NCBI GenBank assembly: GCA_025148965.1
Contig: CP102273.1
Span: forward strand, 2,046,001-2,110,000
Reading direction: 5' to 3'
Source of the DNA: Intestinibacter bartlettii
GTDB lineage: Bacteria > Bacillota > Clostridia > Peptostreptococcales > Peptostreptococcaceae
Length of the DNA stretch: 64,000 bases
Positions 8,289 through 17,181 of the stretch are shown here, piece by piece. Each line of letters begins with the position of its first letter. The stretch's first letter is position 1. Position numbers and translations under genes: made by a program. The notes below the pieces were generated by a model, which saw nothing but the letters and a program-made list of their open reading frames with translations, was not told the origin of the DNA and searched no databases.

Positions 8289-8858
8289 TTAAAGTTGATA
8301 CTTAAAATCTATATCTATGACTTCTTTTTCACTTAAAATTTTAAATGTAAATAAGTCATTTAAATTTTCTAAAATTATCTTTTTTCCACCTTTATCACCA
8401 CTTAAATTTAATAATTTTTGTTTATATTTACTTGTAAAAATAGTGGGATTTAATAAAATATCATTATTACTTACACACCCTAAATTTTTTTTACTTTTTA
8501 CAAATTGATTTATAAATTTATCTATAGTTTCTTTTTTTATATAAGGTTGGTCACATACAATAAACATATATATATTATTAGATGAATTTGAAACTCCCAG
8601 TTTTATAGACTGGGAAATTCCAAATTCACTATTGTTATTTTTTACAACTTTTATATCTTTATTTTTTAAGTTATCTATTATTTTGTCGTACTTAGTGACA
8701 AATATTATTTCATCTACATTTTCATTGCTTTTTTTTAAATCAATAAGCTTATCTACTGTATGTAAATACATAGGTTTGTTATCTATTTCATATAACAATT
8801 TATTTCCATTAAATCGTCTACTATTTCCAGATGCCAAAACTATAATACTAAGCTTCAA
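8289..8858 (-). CDS. mocA: MocA-like molybdenum cofactor nucleotidyltransferase
   Basis: The N-terminus carries the nucleotidyltransferase signature LASGNSRRFNGNKLL; FIVCDQPYI at about residue 98 holds the metal-binding Asp. At 189 aa it has the length of the single-domain MobA-like NTP_transf_3 family. MocA transfers CMP to molybdopterin cofactor in molybdenum hydroxylases; homologues in clostridial xdh loci may use CTP or GTP. The start is a TTG at 8856-8858 inside the last codons of the Mo subunit gene (11-base overlap), so translation is probably coupled. Confidence 0.85.
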   Translation of the reverse strand: MKLSIIVLASGNSRRFNGNKLLYEIDNKPMYLHTVDKLIDLKKSNENVDEIIFVTKYDKIIDNLKNKDIKVVKNNNSEFGISQSIKLGVSNSSNNIYMFIVCDQPYIKKETIDKFINQFVKSKKNLGCVSNNDILLNPTIFTSKYKQKLLNLSGDKGGKKIILENLNDLFTFKILSEKEVIDIDFKYQL

Positions 8859-11139
8859 TGTTATTTTTTAATATACCCATTGCTATTTTTTCGCTAGTCA
8901 TAGGAAGTTCATTAATCCAAACTCCACTAGCGTTGTATATAGCGTGGCATAATGCTGGTGATGGTGTATTTATAACTAATTCCCCTATTGATTTTGCACC
9001 AAATGGTCCAGTTGGCTCATAACTAGATTCAAATTCTACTCTTATTTTGCCCATATCAAGTCTTGTAGGTATTTTATATTGCATAAATGAATCGTTTAAT
9101 ATTCTTCCCTTATTGTCATATTGAACATCTTCATATAAAGCCATACCAATTCCTTGTACTAAACCACCCTCTGTTTGTACAGTTGCAAGAGCTGGATTTA
9201 TTACTGTTCCACAGTCTACACATGTAGCATAGTCTATTATTTCAACATGTCCTGTTTCTTTGTCTAATTCAATCTCAACAGCTCCAGCCATATATGGTGG
9301 TGGTGATACTGGAGTTTTTTCCTTAGCTGTAGCAGTTAATGTGTGGTTGCTGTAACACATTGCATTATTTGCTATATCTTTTAAGCTTATACTTCTCTCT
9401 TCTTTTACAGAATATACTTTTTCTCCGTCAAAATCAGCATCTTCTAATTTTATATCTAACATATCAGCACCTGCTGCTATTATTTTTTCTCTAAGTATTT
9501 GACATGTTTTTATAGTTGCATTACCAGTTAAATATGTTGTACTTGATGCATAAGAACCTGAATCATACGGAGATATATCTGTATCAACTCCATAAACTAC
9601 TATATTATCTACATGAGTATCTAAACAATCAGCTGCCATTTGAGCAAGTATTGTATCGCATCCTGTACCCATATCAGTTGCACCTATCATCATTGAATAG
9701 AATCCATCGTCATTTACTTTTATAGTTACACTTGCAACGTCGACATTACTAATTGCAGAACCTTGCATTGCTACAGCAAGACCAACTGACCTTACTTTCC
9801 CATTTCCTAAATCTTTACATGGATATTTTTCATCCCAATTTATCATCTCTTTTACTTTATCTAGACACTTTTCAAGCGTACATGAGTTTGCTGTCTCACC
9901 ATGGTAGGCTGGCATATAGTCTCCTTCTTTTAAAAGGTTCTTTTTCTTAAACTCAATTGGGTCCATATTCATTTTTAGGGCAAGTTTATTCATTGTTGTT
10001 TCTAACGCATAAACACCTTGTGTTGCACCATATCCCCTATAAGCACCTGCTGGTATTGTATTTGAATAAACACCGTCAAATGCAAATTTAAATGCATTTA
10101 CATGACTTGTATATAGAGGTAGTGATTTGTGACCAGTTAATCCTATTGTTGTTGGGGTATGGTCTCCAAATGCTCCTGCATTTGATAAAGTGTAAAGTGA
10201 AGCAGCTTTTAGTTTTCCATTTTCATCTGCACCTAATTTTACAGTTATCTGCATTTGGTGCCTTGGACTAGAAACGATTTGGCTCTCTTTACGACTATAT
10301 ATTATTTTTGCAGGTTTACCTGTTTTCCAAGTTACTAATGCAGGGAATATTTCATTGATTACAGTTTGTTTTGCACCAAATCCCCCACCTATTCTAGGTT
10401 TTACTACTCTTATATTTGATTTTGATGTATCAAGTGCAGTTGCAAGTATTCTTCTAACATGGAATGGAACTTGTGTAGATGCAACACATACAAGTCTTCC
10501 GTATGCATCTTTATATGTATATGCTCTAAAAGTCTCCATCATTGTTTGTTGATTTGCTTTTGTTAAATAAGTTTCTTCTATTACATATTTACATTTTGCA
10601 AATTCAGCTTCAACATCACCTTCTTCTAATACATCATGACATATTAAGTTTCTTTTTACATCTGGAGATATTGGAACTTTTACTTCCCAATCTTCTTCTG
10701 GGTGGACCACTACCTCATTGTCTAAAGCTTCTCTAAAATCAAGTACTGGTTTTAGTACTTCATACTCAACTTTTATCATTTTTAAAGCTCTATCTACACA
10801 TTTTTCATTTTCTCCAGCTACTATAGCTACAGCATCTCCGACATATCTAACTCTCTCATCTAGTATTTTTCTATCATATGGACTAAGTTCTGGATATGTT
10901 TGCCCAGCAGTTGTAAATCTAGTCTTTGGTGCATCTTCCCAAGTTAATATACATTCTATTCCTGGAACTTTAAGCGCTATATCTTTTTTTACATTTTTAA
11001 CTATTGCATGAGCATGAGGTGAACGAAGTACCTTTACTATAAGTGCATCTTTTGGTGCTATATCATCAGTATATACAGCTTGTCCTGTAACTAAAGACAT
11101 AGCATCTTTTTTCATAACACGATTATTTACAAACTTCAT
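8848..11139 (-). CDS. xdhA: Selenium-dependent purine/xanthine hydroxylase, molybdenum-binding subunit
   Basis: This 763-residue protein is the large subunit of a xanthine dehydrogenase-type hydroxylase. Seen in order: the N-terminal a/b hammerhead (TGQAVYTDD, RSPHAHA), RIGGGFGAKQ, GAYRGYGATQGVYALE, GATDMGTGCDT, DCGTVINPALATVQTEGGLVQGIGMAL, and the catalytic glutamate in FGAKSIGELVINTP. The enzyme hydroxylates purines such as xanthine with water as oxygen source. The neighbours yqeB and yqeC suggest a labile selenium ligand on the metal. The start overlaps the 2Fe-2S subunit gene by 17 bases and has GGAGG upstream. The substrate could also be another purine or an N-heterocycle. Confidence 0.92.
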   Translation of the reverse strand: MKFVNNRVMKKDAMSLVTGQAVYTDDIAPKDALIVKVLRSPHAHAIVKNVKKDIALKVPGIECILTWEDAPKTRFTTAGQTYPELSPYDRKILDERVRYVGDAVAIVAGENEKCVDRALKMIKVEYEVLKPVLDFREALDNEVVVHPEEDWEVKVPISPDVKRNLICHDVLEEGDVEAEFAKCKYVIEETYLTKANQQTMMETFRAYTYKDAYGRLVCVASTQVPFHVRRILATALDTSKSNIRVVKPRIGGGFGAKQTVINEIFPALVTWKTGKPAKIIYSRKESQIVSSPRHQMQITVKLGADENGKLKAASLYTLSNAGAFGDHTPTTIGLTGHKSLPLYTSHVNAFKFAFDGVYSNTIPAGAYRGYGATQGVYALETTMNKLALKMNMDPIEFKKKNLLKEGDYMPAYHGETANSCTLEKCLDKVKEMINWDEKYPCKDLGNGKVRSVGLAVAMQGSAISNVDVASVTIKVNDDGFYSMMIGATDMGTGCDTILAQMAADCLDTHVDNIVVYGVDTDISPYDSGSYASSTTYLTGNATIKTCQILREKIIAAGADMLDIKLEDADFDGEKVYSVKEERSISLKDIANNAMCYSNHTLTATAKEKTPVSPPPYMAGAVEIELDKETGHVEIIDYATCVDCGTVINPALATVQTEGGLVQGIGMALYEDVQYDNKGRILNDSFMQYKIPTRLDMGKIRVEFESSYEPTGPFGAKSIGELVINTPSPALCHAIYNASGVWINELPMTSEKIAMGILKNNIEA

Positions 11140-11602
11140 TATTTGCTACCTCCTTATTTCTGTCTAAATATTTTTTTATAGCTCTTAATTGACCTTGATA
11201 TCCTGTACATCTACATAAATTACCTGATAAATATTCTTTTATTTCTCTTTCTGTTGGGTTTTCTAATTCATCTTCCATTGCAAGAACATTCATTATAAAT
11301 CCTGGCGAACAATATCCACATTGTTCTGCACCTTCTTTAGCTAAAAATGTTCCAAAGTCTATAGCTCTTTCTTGAACACCTTCAAGCGTAACTACATGTT
11401 TGTTATTTACTTGAGCTGCAAGCGTTGAACACGAAAGGACAGGTTTATTTTCTACCCATACTGTACATAATCCACAGTTTGCAGTCTCACACCCTCTTTT
11501 AACTGAATAACACCCCTTACTTCTAACATATTCAAGAAGTAATATATCTGGCTCTATTTCATCTTTTATCATTTTACCATTTAACCAAAATTTAATCTCC
11601 AT
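11123..11602 (-). CDS. xdhC: Purine hydroxylase, [2Fe-2S] subunit
   Basis: The 159-residue protein shows both iron-sulfur domains of the small subunit of molybdenum hydroxylases. The plant-ferredoxin-like domain has C-x4-C-G-x-C (GCETANCGLC) plus a fourth Cys near SCSTLA; the helical domain has CGYCSPG and the CRCTGY motif. It passes electrons from the Mo site to the FAD subunit. It sits two bases after the FAD gene and overlaps the Mo subunit gene. The length is normal (150-165). Confidence 0.93.
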   Translation of the reverse strand: MEIKFWLNGKMIKDEIEPDILLLEYVRSKGCYSVKRGCETANCGLCTVWVENKPVLSCSTLAAQVNNKHVVTLEGVQERAIDFGTFLAKEGAEQCGYCSPGFIMNVLAMEDELENPTEREIKEYLSGNLCRCTGYQGQLRAIKKYLDRNKEVANNEVCK

Positions 11603-11604
11603 AT

Positions 11605-12393
11605 CTACATACCTCCAACTTCATTTATACATCTTTTTACTAAAACCTTGCATAGATGACTTCTAAAGTCCTTACTTGCCCTCATGTTACTTCCGAATGT
11701 TAACTTACCTTCAACATAATCTGCAAATTTTTCTATTTCATCTTTTGTTGGATCACAGCTTAATATATTCTCTTCATCTAATACTAAAACTGCCTTTTGT
11801 GGTCTAGCGCCAACTGCGACTGCAAATTTATCTCCTATTTTTGATACTGCACAAGTAAGTACAGGAAAATCTGTAGATATATTTCTATGAGACATATAAC
11901 TTATTTTTCGATTATCTTTTTTTATTATAACTTTTTCTAATATATCATTGTCATAAGGCATATTTACAAATTCCCTCATTGATATTACTCCACCTTTATA
12001 AAGCTTTACATAACTATCTAAAGCTAATAGACATGTAAGAGGATCTGAAAATCCAAATCTTGAAAATATGCTTCCACCTATAGTTGCACAGTTTCTAAAT
12101 TGGACTCCAACTATGCTTTTTACGCAATTTTCTATTGCATTATTAAAATATTTATTAAGACCTTCATGAACTTCTAAATCCCTAAGTCTAACCATAGCTC
12201 CTATTTCAAAATATTCATCATTTTCTTCAATTTTATCTAGGCCTAAATTAGATAAATCAATTGCTGTTTGAATAGTTTTATGTCCCATCTTCATCCATAA
12301 AAGTCCACCTAATATATTTGCTTTTTTACTTTGATTTAATTTGTAAGCTTCTTCTAAGCTATCTGCAACAACGTATTTTTTAATTGTAAACAT
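11605..12393 (-). CDS. xdhB: Purine hydroxylase, FAD-binding subunit
   Basis: This is a 262-residue FAD subunit of the CO-dehydrogenase/xanthine dehydrogenase medium chain family. The first FAD motif is changed to NILGGLLWMKMG (usually AGGxxL); the second is TIGGSIFSRFGFSD, followed by the C-terminal CODH_FAD_C domain with VAVGARPQKAVL and DFRSHLCKVLVKR. It is somewhat shorter than the usual 280-290. It is the first gene of the hydroxylase operon, with GGAGGATTAG upstream of the ATG. Confidence 0.9.
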   Translation of the reverse strand: MFTIKKYVVADSLEEAYKLNQSKKANILGGLLWMKMGHKTIQTAIDLSNLGLDKIEENDEYFEIGAMVRLRDLEVHEGLNKYFNNAIENCVKSIVGVQFRNCATIGGSIFSRFGFSDPLTCLLALDSYVKLYKGGVISMREFVNMPYDNDILEKVIIKKDNRKISYMSHRNISTDFPVLTCAVSKIGDKFAVAVGARPQKAVLVLDEENILSCDPTKDEIEKFADYVEGKLTFGSNMRASKDFRSHLCKVLVKRCINEVGGM

Positions 12394-12423
12394 CTAATCC
12401 TCCTATTTTATCTTTGTATTTAC

Positions 12424-12570
12424 ATAAAGAAATCTTTATCATAAAAATCCTTAAAGATGTAGATTTCTTTTAAGGGTATCGCACTTGCTACACCAAGTGC
12501 TAAAATCACATATACGGAAATTATACCTCTACACAACTTTTAAATGAATATAATTTCCTATGCGTTATAA
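12424..12570 (-). repeat. Three-hairpin dispersed repeat, copy B
   Basis: Read on the minus strand it runs from TTATAACGCATAGG to AGATTTCTTTAT. Three inverted repeats are visible: 12516-12525 with 12549-12558 (10 bp), 12481-12487 with 12494-12500 (7 bp), and 12426-12434 with 12462-12470 (9 bp). It matches copy A at 33671-33818 over its full length, with changes mostly in loops. It lies between a terminator and the first hydroxylase gene, so it may form part of that gene's leader. Confidence 0.9.
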
Positions 12571-12640
12571 AAAAAGACAAACTTAATAAGTCTGTCTCCT
12601 TTTTAGAAAAGGAGACACATTCGGGCGCCAAATATCTCCT
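12569..12640 (-). promoter_or_regulatory. Stacked hairpins with terminator, candidate attenuator before the xdh operon
   Basis: On the minus strand three overlapping pairings follow each other: GGAGA (12635-12639) with TCTCC (12611-12615); a perfect 10-bp hairpin (12594-12603 with 12607-12616); and a 10-bp hairpin (12575-12584 with 12588-12597) followed by seven T. The middle hairpin shares bases with both others, so alternative folds are possible. It lies after the permease and 176 bases before xdhB. It may simply terminate the permease transcript, or it may control read-through into xdh. It matches no riboswitch class I know. Confidence 0.6.
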
Positions 12641-12745
12641 TCACTCTATTTTTTAATAATAAATTTTAATTTATATTTAAACTAAATTAATTTTATCATA
12701 ATAATCTACTTACTTCTATATCATTTTTATATTTTAATATGTATA

Positions 12746-14068
12746 TTATGCCCCCATTTGTTCTTTTTTTGCTTCTTCATTATTTCTAGGCAATATTAAA
12801 TTTAAAACAGTAGCAACTACAAAAGTCATTATTATACCATTTTGTGCAAATATATTTGATACCCATTCTGGACACTGTGCCAATACTTCTGGAACATTAC
12901 CTATTCCAACCCCTATACCTATAGCTAAAGCAACTATAAGACCATTTCTTCCATCTAAAGTTTCTCTAGATAGAGATTGTAGACCACTTACAAGTATCAT
13001 AGAGAACATTATAACTGCTGCTCCACCTAATACTGACTGTGGCATAACTGAAAATATTGCACTTAATTTAGGACAGAATCCACATAAAATTAAGAATATC
13101 GCACCTGTCATTATTACAAATCTATTTACGATTTTAGTAACAGTTACAAGACCAACATTTTGGCTAAACGATGTGTTTGGTAAAACCCCAAATATAGATG
13201 CAACTATACTACCTATACCATCTGCCATAACACCTCCAGACAGCTCTCTATTTGTAGGTTCTCTATCAAGTCCTCCATTTGTTATACCAGATATATCACC
13301 TATAGTTTCTACAGTAGTAGCTATAAACATTATTCCCATTGCTATTATAGCTTGTATATTAAATTCAAATGGAACTACCATTGGATGTGGTAGAGAGAAC
13401 CAAGCACTTTCTTTTACTTGTGTAAAATCTACCATACCTAAGCATATAGCCAATATATATCCAACTATTATACCTATTAATATAGATGAGTCATTTAAAA
13501 ATCCTTTAAATTGTTTAAGAACTAGTATAACTATTATAACTGTTGTTCCAACTAATAAATGGTTTAATGAGCCAAAATCTTTAGCTCCTGCTCCACCACC
13601 AAAATACTTAATCCCAACTGGTAATAAAGATAAACCAATAGATATTATAACTAAACTTGTAACTATTGGTGGAAATAACTTTTTAAGTGGTTTTATAAAA
13701 AATCCTAAAATTGCCTCCATTATTCCGCCAACTAAACCAGCTCCTATTATTGCCCCATATCCATATTGCAAACCAATAGCTTGTGCTGTACCTATAAATC
13801 CTGAACTTGTACCCATTACTATTGGAAGTTTTGCTCCCACTGGTCCTATTGGATATAACTGTACTAGTGTAATTAAACCTGCTATAAACATTGCATTTTG
13901 AATAAGCATCGATCTCAGATTCGAGTCAATATTTAATAATCCACATACTATTATAAGCGGTGATATATTCCCTAAAAACATCGCTAAAACATGTTGTATT
14001 CCTAAAGGAATTGCTCTTTTAAGTTCTACTCTTCCATTTAGTTCGTAAATTGATCCTTTTTTTGCCAT
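12746..14068 (-). CDS. NCS2-family uracil-xanthine permease
   Basis: The 440-residue protein has about 14 hydrophobic segments. It shows the NCS2 hallmarks MFIATTVETIGDISGIT and LPNTSFSQNVGLVTVTK, plus the QHVLAMFLGN motif in TM1. The TSFSQNVGLV form is typical of xanthine/urate rather than uracil carriers. It would bring purines into the cell in symport with protons. It is encoded just upstream of the purine hydroxylase operon in the same direction, which fits a purine catabolic unit. The ATG has AAAGGAGTAC upstream. The 298 bases before it hold only promoter-like AT-rich sequence; no purine riboswitch was seen. Confidence 0.92.
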   Translation of the reverse strand: MAKKGSIYELNGRVELKRAIPLGIQHVLAMFLGNISPLIIVCGLLNIDSNLRSMLIQNAMFIAGLITLVQLYPIGPVGAKLPIVMGTSSGFIGTAQAIGLQYGYGAIIGAGLVGGIMEAILGFFIKPLKKLFPPIVTSLVIISIGLSLLPVGIKYFGGGAGAKDFGSLNHLLVGTTVIIVILVLKQFKGFLNDSSILIGIIVGYILAICLGMVDFTQVKESAWFSLPHPMVVPFEFNIQAIIAMGIMFIATTVETIGDISGITNGGLDREPTNRELSGGVMADGIGSIVASIFGVLPNTSFSQNVGLVTVTKIVNRFVIMTGAIFLILCGFCPKLSAIFSVMPQSVLGGAAVIMFSMILVSGLQSLSRETLDGRNGLIVALAIGIGVGIGNVPEVLAQCPEWVSNIFAQNGIIMTFVVATVLNLILPRNNEEAKKEQMGA

Positions 14069-14367
14069 AATGTACTCCTTTTCCTAATACTCCTAATGAA
14101 TTTAAAACAATTACTAATAAAATATACCATAGACACAAACAAATTTCCATATTTTTTTAATATTTTTCGTGTTTTTTGTATAATCCTATAAATTTATATT
14201 CTATTTTTTTATTAATCGTATATCGTATTTTTTTTATTTATATCTTATGTTTTACATTTAAAAGAAAATTTAGATTCAAAAATATTGATAAAATCCCCAA
14301 AAAGTATTATGATAAAATTTAGTATGGTATATCCATAAATTAGAAGTAAATAGGAGGGGGTCGATTT

Positions 14368-15900
14368 ATGAAGAAAAAAAGAACACTACAAAACAACTTA
14401 AGTTATGCACTCAAGTATATGTTTGGTAATTATGGTATAAATATTTTTCTAGATTCAAAAAAATTCATAGTAACTCTTGATAATTTAATACCTAATTTAC
14501 AAGAAGAAACTAATCTAGTTAAATTTGCAATACAAAAAAATGCAATTTCTGCAATAGTAAATGCTTATGATCAGAGAGATATCGATAAAAATTTTGCTTA
14601 TTTAAGAGCAAAAACTATTCTTACTAAAAACGGTGTCTCAGAAAAAGCAACTACATACTTATTAGATTGTTTTTTATACGCATTTGACTGGATAGATGAT
14701 GTTCCAGACTATGAAGATTTATCTGATGAAGATTTTATAATTGCTAAAATACCCGAAAAATCTATAGATAATTTTTCAAAAAAACTTGAAACTCAATCAG
14801 ATCGTAATAAAGTAAAAAAGATGCCTACAGTTAAATTGAATAAAAAAGATATTTCTGATAATAAAGACAATGAACCTAATAAAAACACAACAGTAGAAAA
14901 AGTAGAACCTTTACACTTTGAAGAAAAAAGTTTATCTTCAAAAAAAGAAATCGAAGATGATAATATTTCAAAAAAAGAAGATGATAATATGAAAAATGAT
15001 AAACACAAAACAAAAACAAATTCAAAGTATTATTTAAATCATGATTTCGATGATAACGATGAAAATTATAATTATGAATATGATGACGATGATGAATACT
15101 ATGATGATGAATCTGGTTCTTTATTAAAAAAAATAGCCTTAATTCTTATCACTGTAGCTATTATCGGTGGTATAGGATTCTTTGCTTTTAAAAATCTTAA
15201 TAAAGATGCAGACGTTACTTTTAATGGAGTTTCTATCACAAGCGAGTACCAAATGGATAATGATACTTACGTATTACCTATAAGCGAACAAACTACTTTA
15301 GAAGTAGTCATGGATAGCACTAATTCAAAACCAATCGATACAAATAAATTAAGATTTAAACTTGAAAATGGTTCTATATGTAATTTCCAAAGTAGTGGTA
15401 AAAAATGTACTATAACAGGTTTAGCAAAGGGAAGCACTAAATTAATAATAATTTATAATAATGAAATTATTGGTACAGTTCCTTTGTATTTTAAATATTT
15501 TACTCAAGAAGAAGATAAACAAAATCAAAAAGATAATACCGAGAAAGAAAATACTACTACAAAACAAGATACTAGCAGTAGTGATAATACTAAAAACAAT
15601 AGTAATAAAAATAGTAATAACAACAATAATAATAAAGATAGTAACAAAAATAAAGATAATAATAAAGATAATAATAAAGATAATAACGACAATAAACCGA
15701 AACCTATAAAACCTGAGCCCGAGCCAGAACCTGAACCAACACCGGAACCTGAGCCTAAACCTGAGCCTGAACCAACACCTAAACCTGAGCCCGAGCCAGA
15801 ACCTGAACCTGAGCCAGATCCAGGAAATCCTGATGAGAATGGCGGTAGTTCAGGTGAAAATAATACAACTACAGAATCTAGCAATAACAATATAGAATAA
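14368..15900 (+). CDS. Membrane-anchored protein with acidic, Asn-rich and Pro-Glu repeat regions
   Basis: Residues 1-115 form a folded helical domain of unknown family. About 120-245 is highly charged, ending in a stretch of Asp, Glu and Tyr. One transmembrane helix lies at about 252-274. After it comes a small beta-rich outer domain (about 280-375), then an Asn/Lys-rich low-complexity linker and a Pro-Glu dipeptide repeat (about 448-485), and a short Gly-Ser-Asn tail. The Pro-Glu region may span the cell wall. The layout, with an inner domain and an extended outer arm, suggests a sensor or envelope scaffold; this is inference. A strong AGGAGGGGG site precedes the ATG. Confidence 0.75.
   Translation: MKKKRTLQNNLSYALKYMFGNYGINIFLDSKKFIVTLDNLIPNLQEETNLVKFAIQKNAISAIVNAYDQRDIDKNFAYLRAKTILTKNGVSEKATTYLLDCFLYAFDWIDDVPDYEDLSDEDFIIAKIPEKSIDNFSKKLETQSDRNKVKKMPTVKLNKKDISDNKDNEPNKNTTVEKVEPLHFEEKSLSSKKEIEDDNISKKEDDNMKNDKHKTKTNSKYYLNHDFDDNDENYNYEYDDDDEYYDDESGSLLKKIALILITVAIIGGIGFFAFKNLNKDADVTFNGVSITSEYQMDNDTYVLPISEQTTLEVVMDSTNSKPIDTNKLRFKLENGSICNFQSSGKKCTITGLAKGSTKLIIIYNNEIIGTVPLYFKYFTQEEDKQNQKDNTEKENTTTKQDTSSSDNTKNNSNKNSNNNNNNKDSNKNKDNNKDNNKDNNDNKPKPIKPEPEPEPEPTPEPEPKPEPEPTPKPEPEPEPEPEPDPGNPDENGGSSGENNTTTESSNNNIE
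15711..15826 (+). repeat. Six-base tandem repeats coding for Pro-Glu dipeptides
   Basis: Degenerate CCTGAG/CCAGAA units repeat about 18 times inside the 510-residue membrane protein gene, including a longer duplicated block around EPTPEPEPKPEP. Such hexamer arrays are prone to length change without frameshift. Confidence 0.85.
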
Positions 15901-15998
15901 TAATTTTTCATTGTAAAATGAAATTTATTTCCTATATGTTATAAAATTTATTATTATTTCACATAATAACTCTATAAATTTAAATAAAGGAGTCTATT

Positions 15999-16433
15999 AT
16001 GCCTACAGAAGATACTATTAATTTACTTAAAGAATGTGATGCTGGTTGTAAAATGGGTATTGACGCTATAAAACAAGTTATAGATAAAGTCGAAAATAAA
16101 AAATTATATGACATAATAGTAAAATATTTAAACGACCATCAAAAGCTTCAAAATAAAATCACAGACAAATTAAATGAATTTGATTGTTCTGAAGAACAGC
16201 CAAGTGCTATGGCAAAAGCTATGAGCCATATGAAAATAAACTTTAAATTAGTCAAAGGTGAACATGATAAAGAGATTGCCGATTTGATTACAGATGGATG
16301 CAATATGGGTATAAAATCAATAAATAAATATATGAATCAATACCCTGCAGCATTAGAATCAATAAAAAGTTTGTGTTATGACTTAGCTGAGCTAGAAGAA
16401 AATTTTGCAAAAGATTTAAGACATTATTTATAA
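15999..16433 (+). CDS. DUF2383-like ferritin-fold protein
   Basis: The 144-residue protein is all helical, with the pattern of the PA2169/DUF2383 family: INLLKECDAGCKMGIDAIKQVIDKV, LYDIIVKYLNDHQKLQNKI, KLVKGEHDKEIADLITDGCNMGIKSI, and a last helix with LAELEENFAKDLRHYL. Family members form ferritin-like four-helix bundles and some are linked to stress or spores. Conserved Glu and His residues that could bind metal are present (DHQ, GEHDKE, ELEENF), but no metal function is shown. A GGAG site precedes the ATG. Confidence 0.7.
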   Translation: MPTEDTINLLKECDAGCKMGIDAIKQVIDKVENKKLYDIIVKYLNDHQKLQNKITDKLNEFDCSEEQPSAMAKAMSHMKINFKLVKGEHDKEIADLITDGCNMGIKSINKYMNQYPAALESIKSLCYDLAELEENFAKDLRHYL

Positions 16434-16480
16434 AGAAATTTGTATCTTTTAAATGATAATATATTCAAAATTCACATTTT

Positions 16481-16524
16481 AAAAAAGCTAGCGAATTTAA
16501 AATATAAAATTTGCTAGCTTTTTT
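16481..16524. terminator. Bidirectional intrinsic terminator
   Basis: An 18-bp inverted repeat (16481-16498 with 16507-16524), with A on one side and T on the other, lies between two converging genes (ends 16433 and 16534). Confidence 0.9.
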
Positions 16525-16533
16525 AATCTTATT

Positions 16534-16902
16534 CTACATTTCTGAAATTTCTTGTAATCTAAAATATATTTTTCTTATTCTTAAATTTATATATTCAATA
16601 TATCCCCTTTTCATAATCCAATCATTTACATCCATATCATCAAACATATCTTCATACTGTTCTCTAAGATATTGAATATTATCACTGTGCATGTTTAACA
16701 TATATTCATATAAAAATTCATATGCATTTTTATACGTAAATACATCTCCTTCAGAATCATTTATTGTAATTACCAATAATTGTTCTTTTTCATCTACACG
16801 AAATTCTGTTTTGTCCATTTCAAAACTTCCGATTTGAGATATTAATCTATCTACTTCTTCTAATAGATCTCTACATTCTCTTAATAGCTCTATTTCTCTC
16901 AT
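16534..16902 (-). CDS. Hypothetical acidic helical protein (122 aa)
   Basis: Two helical ends flank a short beta hairpin (TEFRVDEKEQLLVITIND). The protein is acidic, rich in Tyr and Met toward the middle, and soluble. No family was recognised. AAGGGGAAATTT precedes the ATG and a bidirectional terminator follows, so it appears to be a monocistronic real gene. Confidence 0.6.
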   Translation of the reverse strand: MREIELLRECRDLLEEVDRLISQIGSFEMDKTEFRVDEKEQLLVITINDSEGDVFTYKNAYEFLYEYMLNMHSDNIQYLREQYEDMFDDMDVNDWIMKRGYIEYINLRIRKIYFRLQEISEM

Positions 16903-16943
16903 AAATTTCCCCTTCCAATTAAGTTAATTATTCTTATATGTTA

Positions 16944-16981
16944 AAAGGCACAATACATAACAAGTTATATACTGTGCCTTA
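16944..16981 (-). terminator. Intrinsic terminator after the DIP1984-like gene
   Basis: AAGGCACAGTAT and its complement pair across a loop of about 12 bases; on the minus strand TTTT follows. The 200 bases between this and the upstream gene hold only AT-rich DNA with short TTAATTGTTAATTG repeats near 17030 and 17100. Confidence 0.75.
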
Positions 16982-17181
16982 TGAGTGCAAATTTAATTTT
17001 CTATAATTTTTTAATTTATCCCTATATAAATTGTTAATTGTTAATTATTTTATCTGTAAAAAGGATATGCCAATCATATACGATATAACATATTTTTTAA
17101 TTGTTAATTGTTATTTATAAATTGACTGAATATATGTAATTTAAAATTTGCACACATTTATTAAAAGAATTAAAAATTCTA

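Noticed and set aside
13173-13901. 242-residue plus-strand reading frame
   Set aside because: It is antisense to the NCS2 permease; its low-complexity Pro/Ile/Thr composition is typical of a shadow frame.
14069-14367. Possible purine riboswitch before the NCS2 permease
   Set aside because: The conserved loop and junction sequences of purine riboswitches are absent; only AT-rich promoter-like DNA is seen.
15525-15911. 128-residue reading frame on the minus strand rich in Ser, Gly and Leu
   Set aside because: It is the shadow of the Pro-Glu and Asn-rich repeats of the plus-strand gene, with no ribosome-binding site.
15920-15950. Possible fifth copy of the three-hairpin repeat
   Set aside because: Only the end TTATAACATATAGGAAAT resembles the element; the hairpins do not follow and the match is short in AT-rich DNA.
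17030-17115. Short TTAATTGTTAATTG repeats as a possible CRISPR or origin iteron
   Set aside because: Only two loosely spaced units of simple AT sequence, with no spacers or replication genes near.
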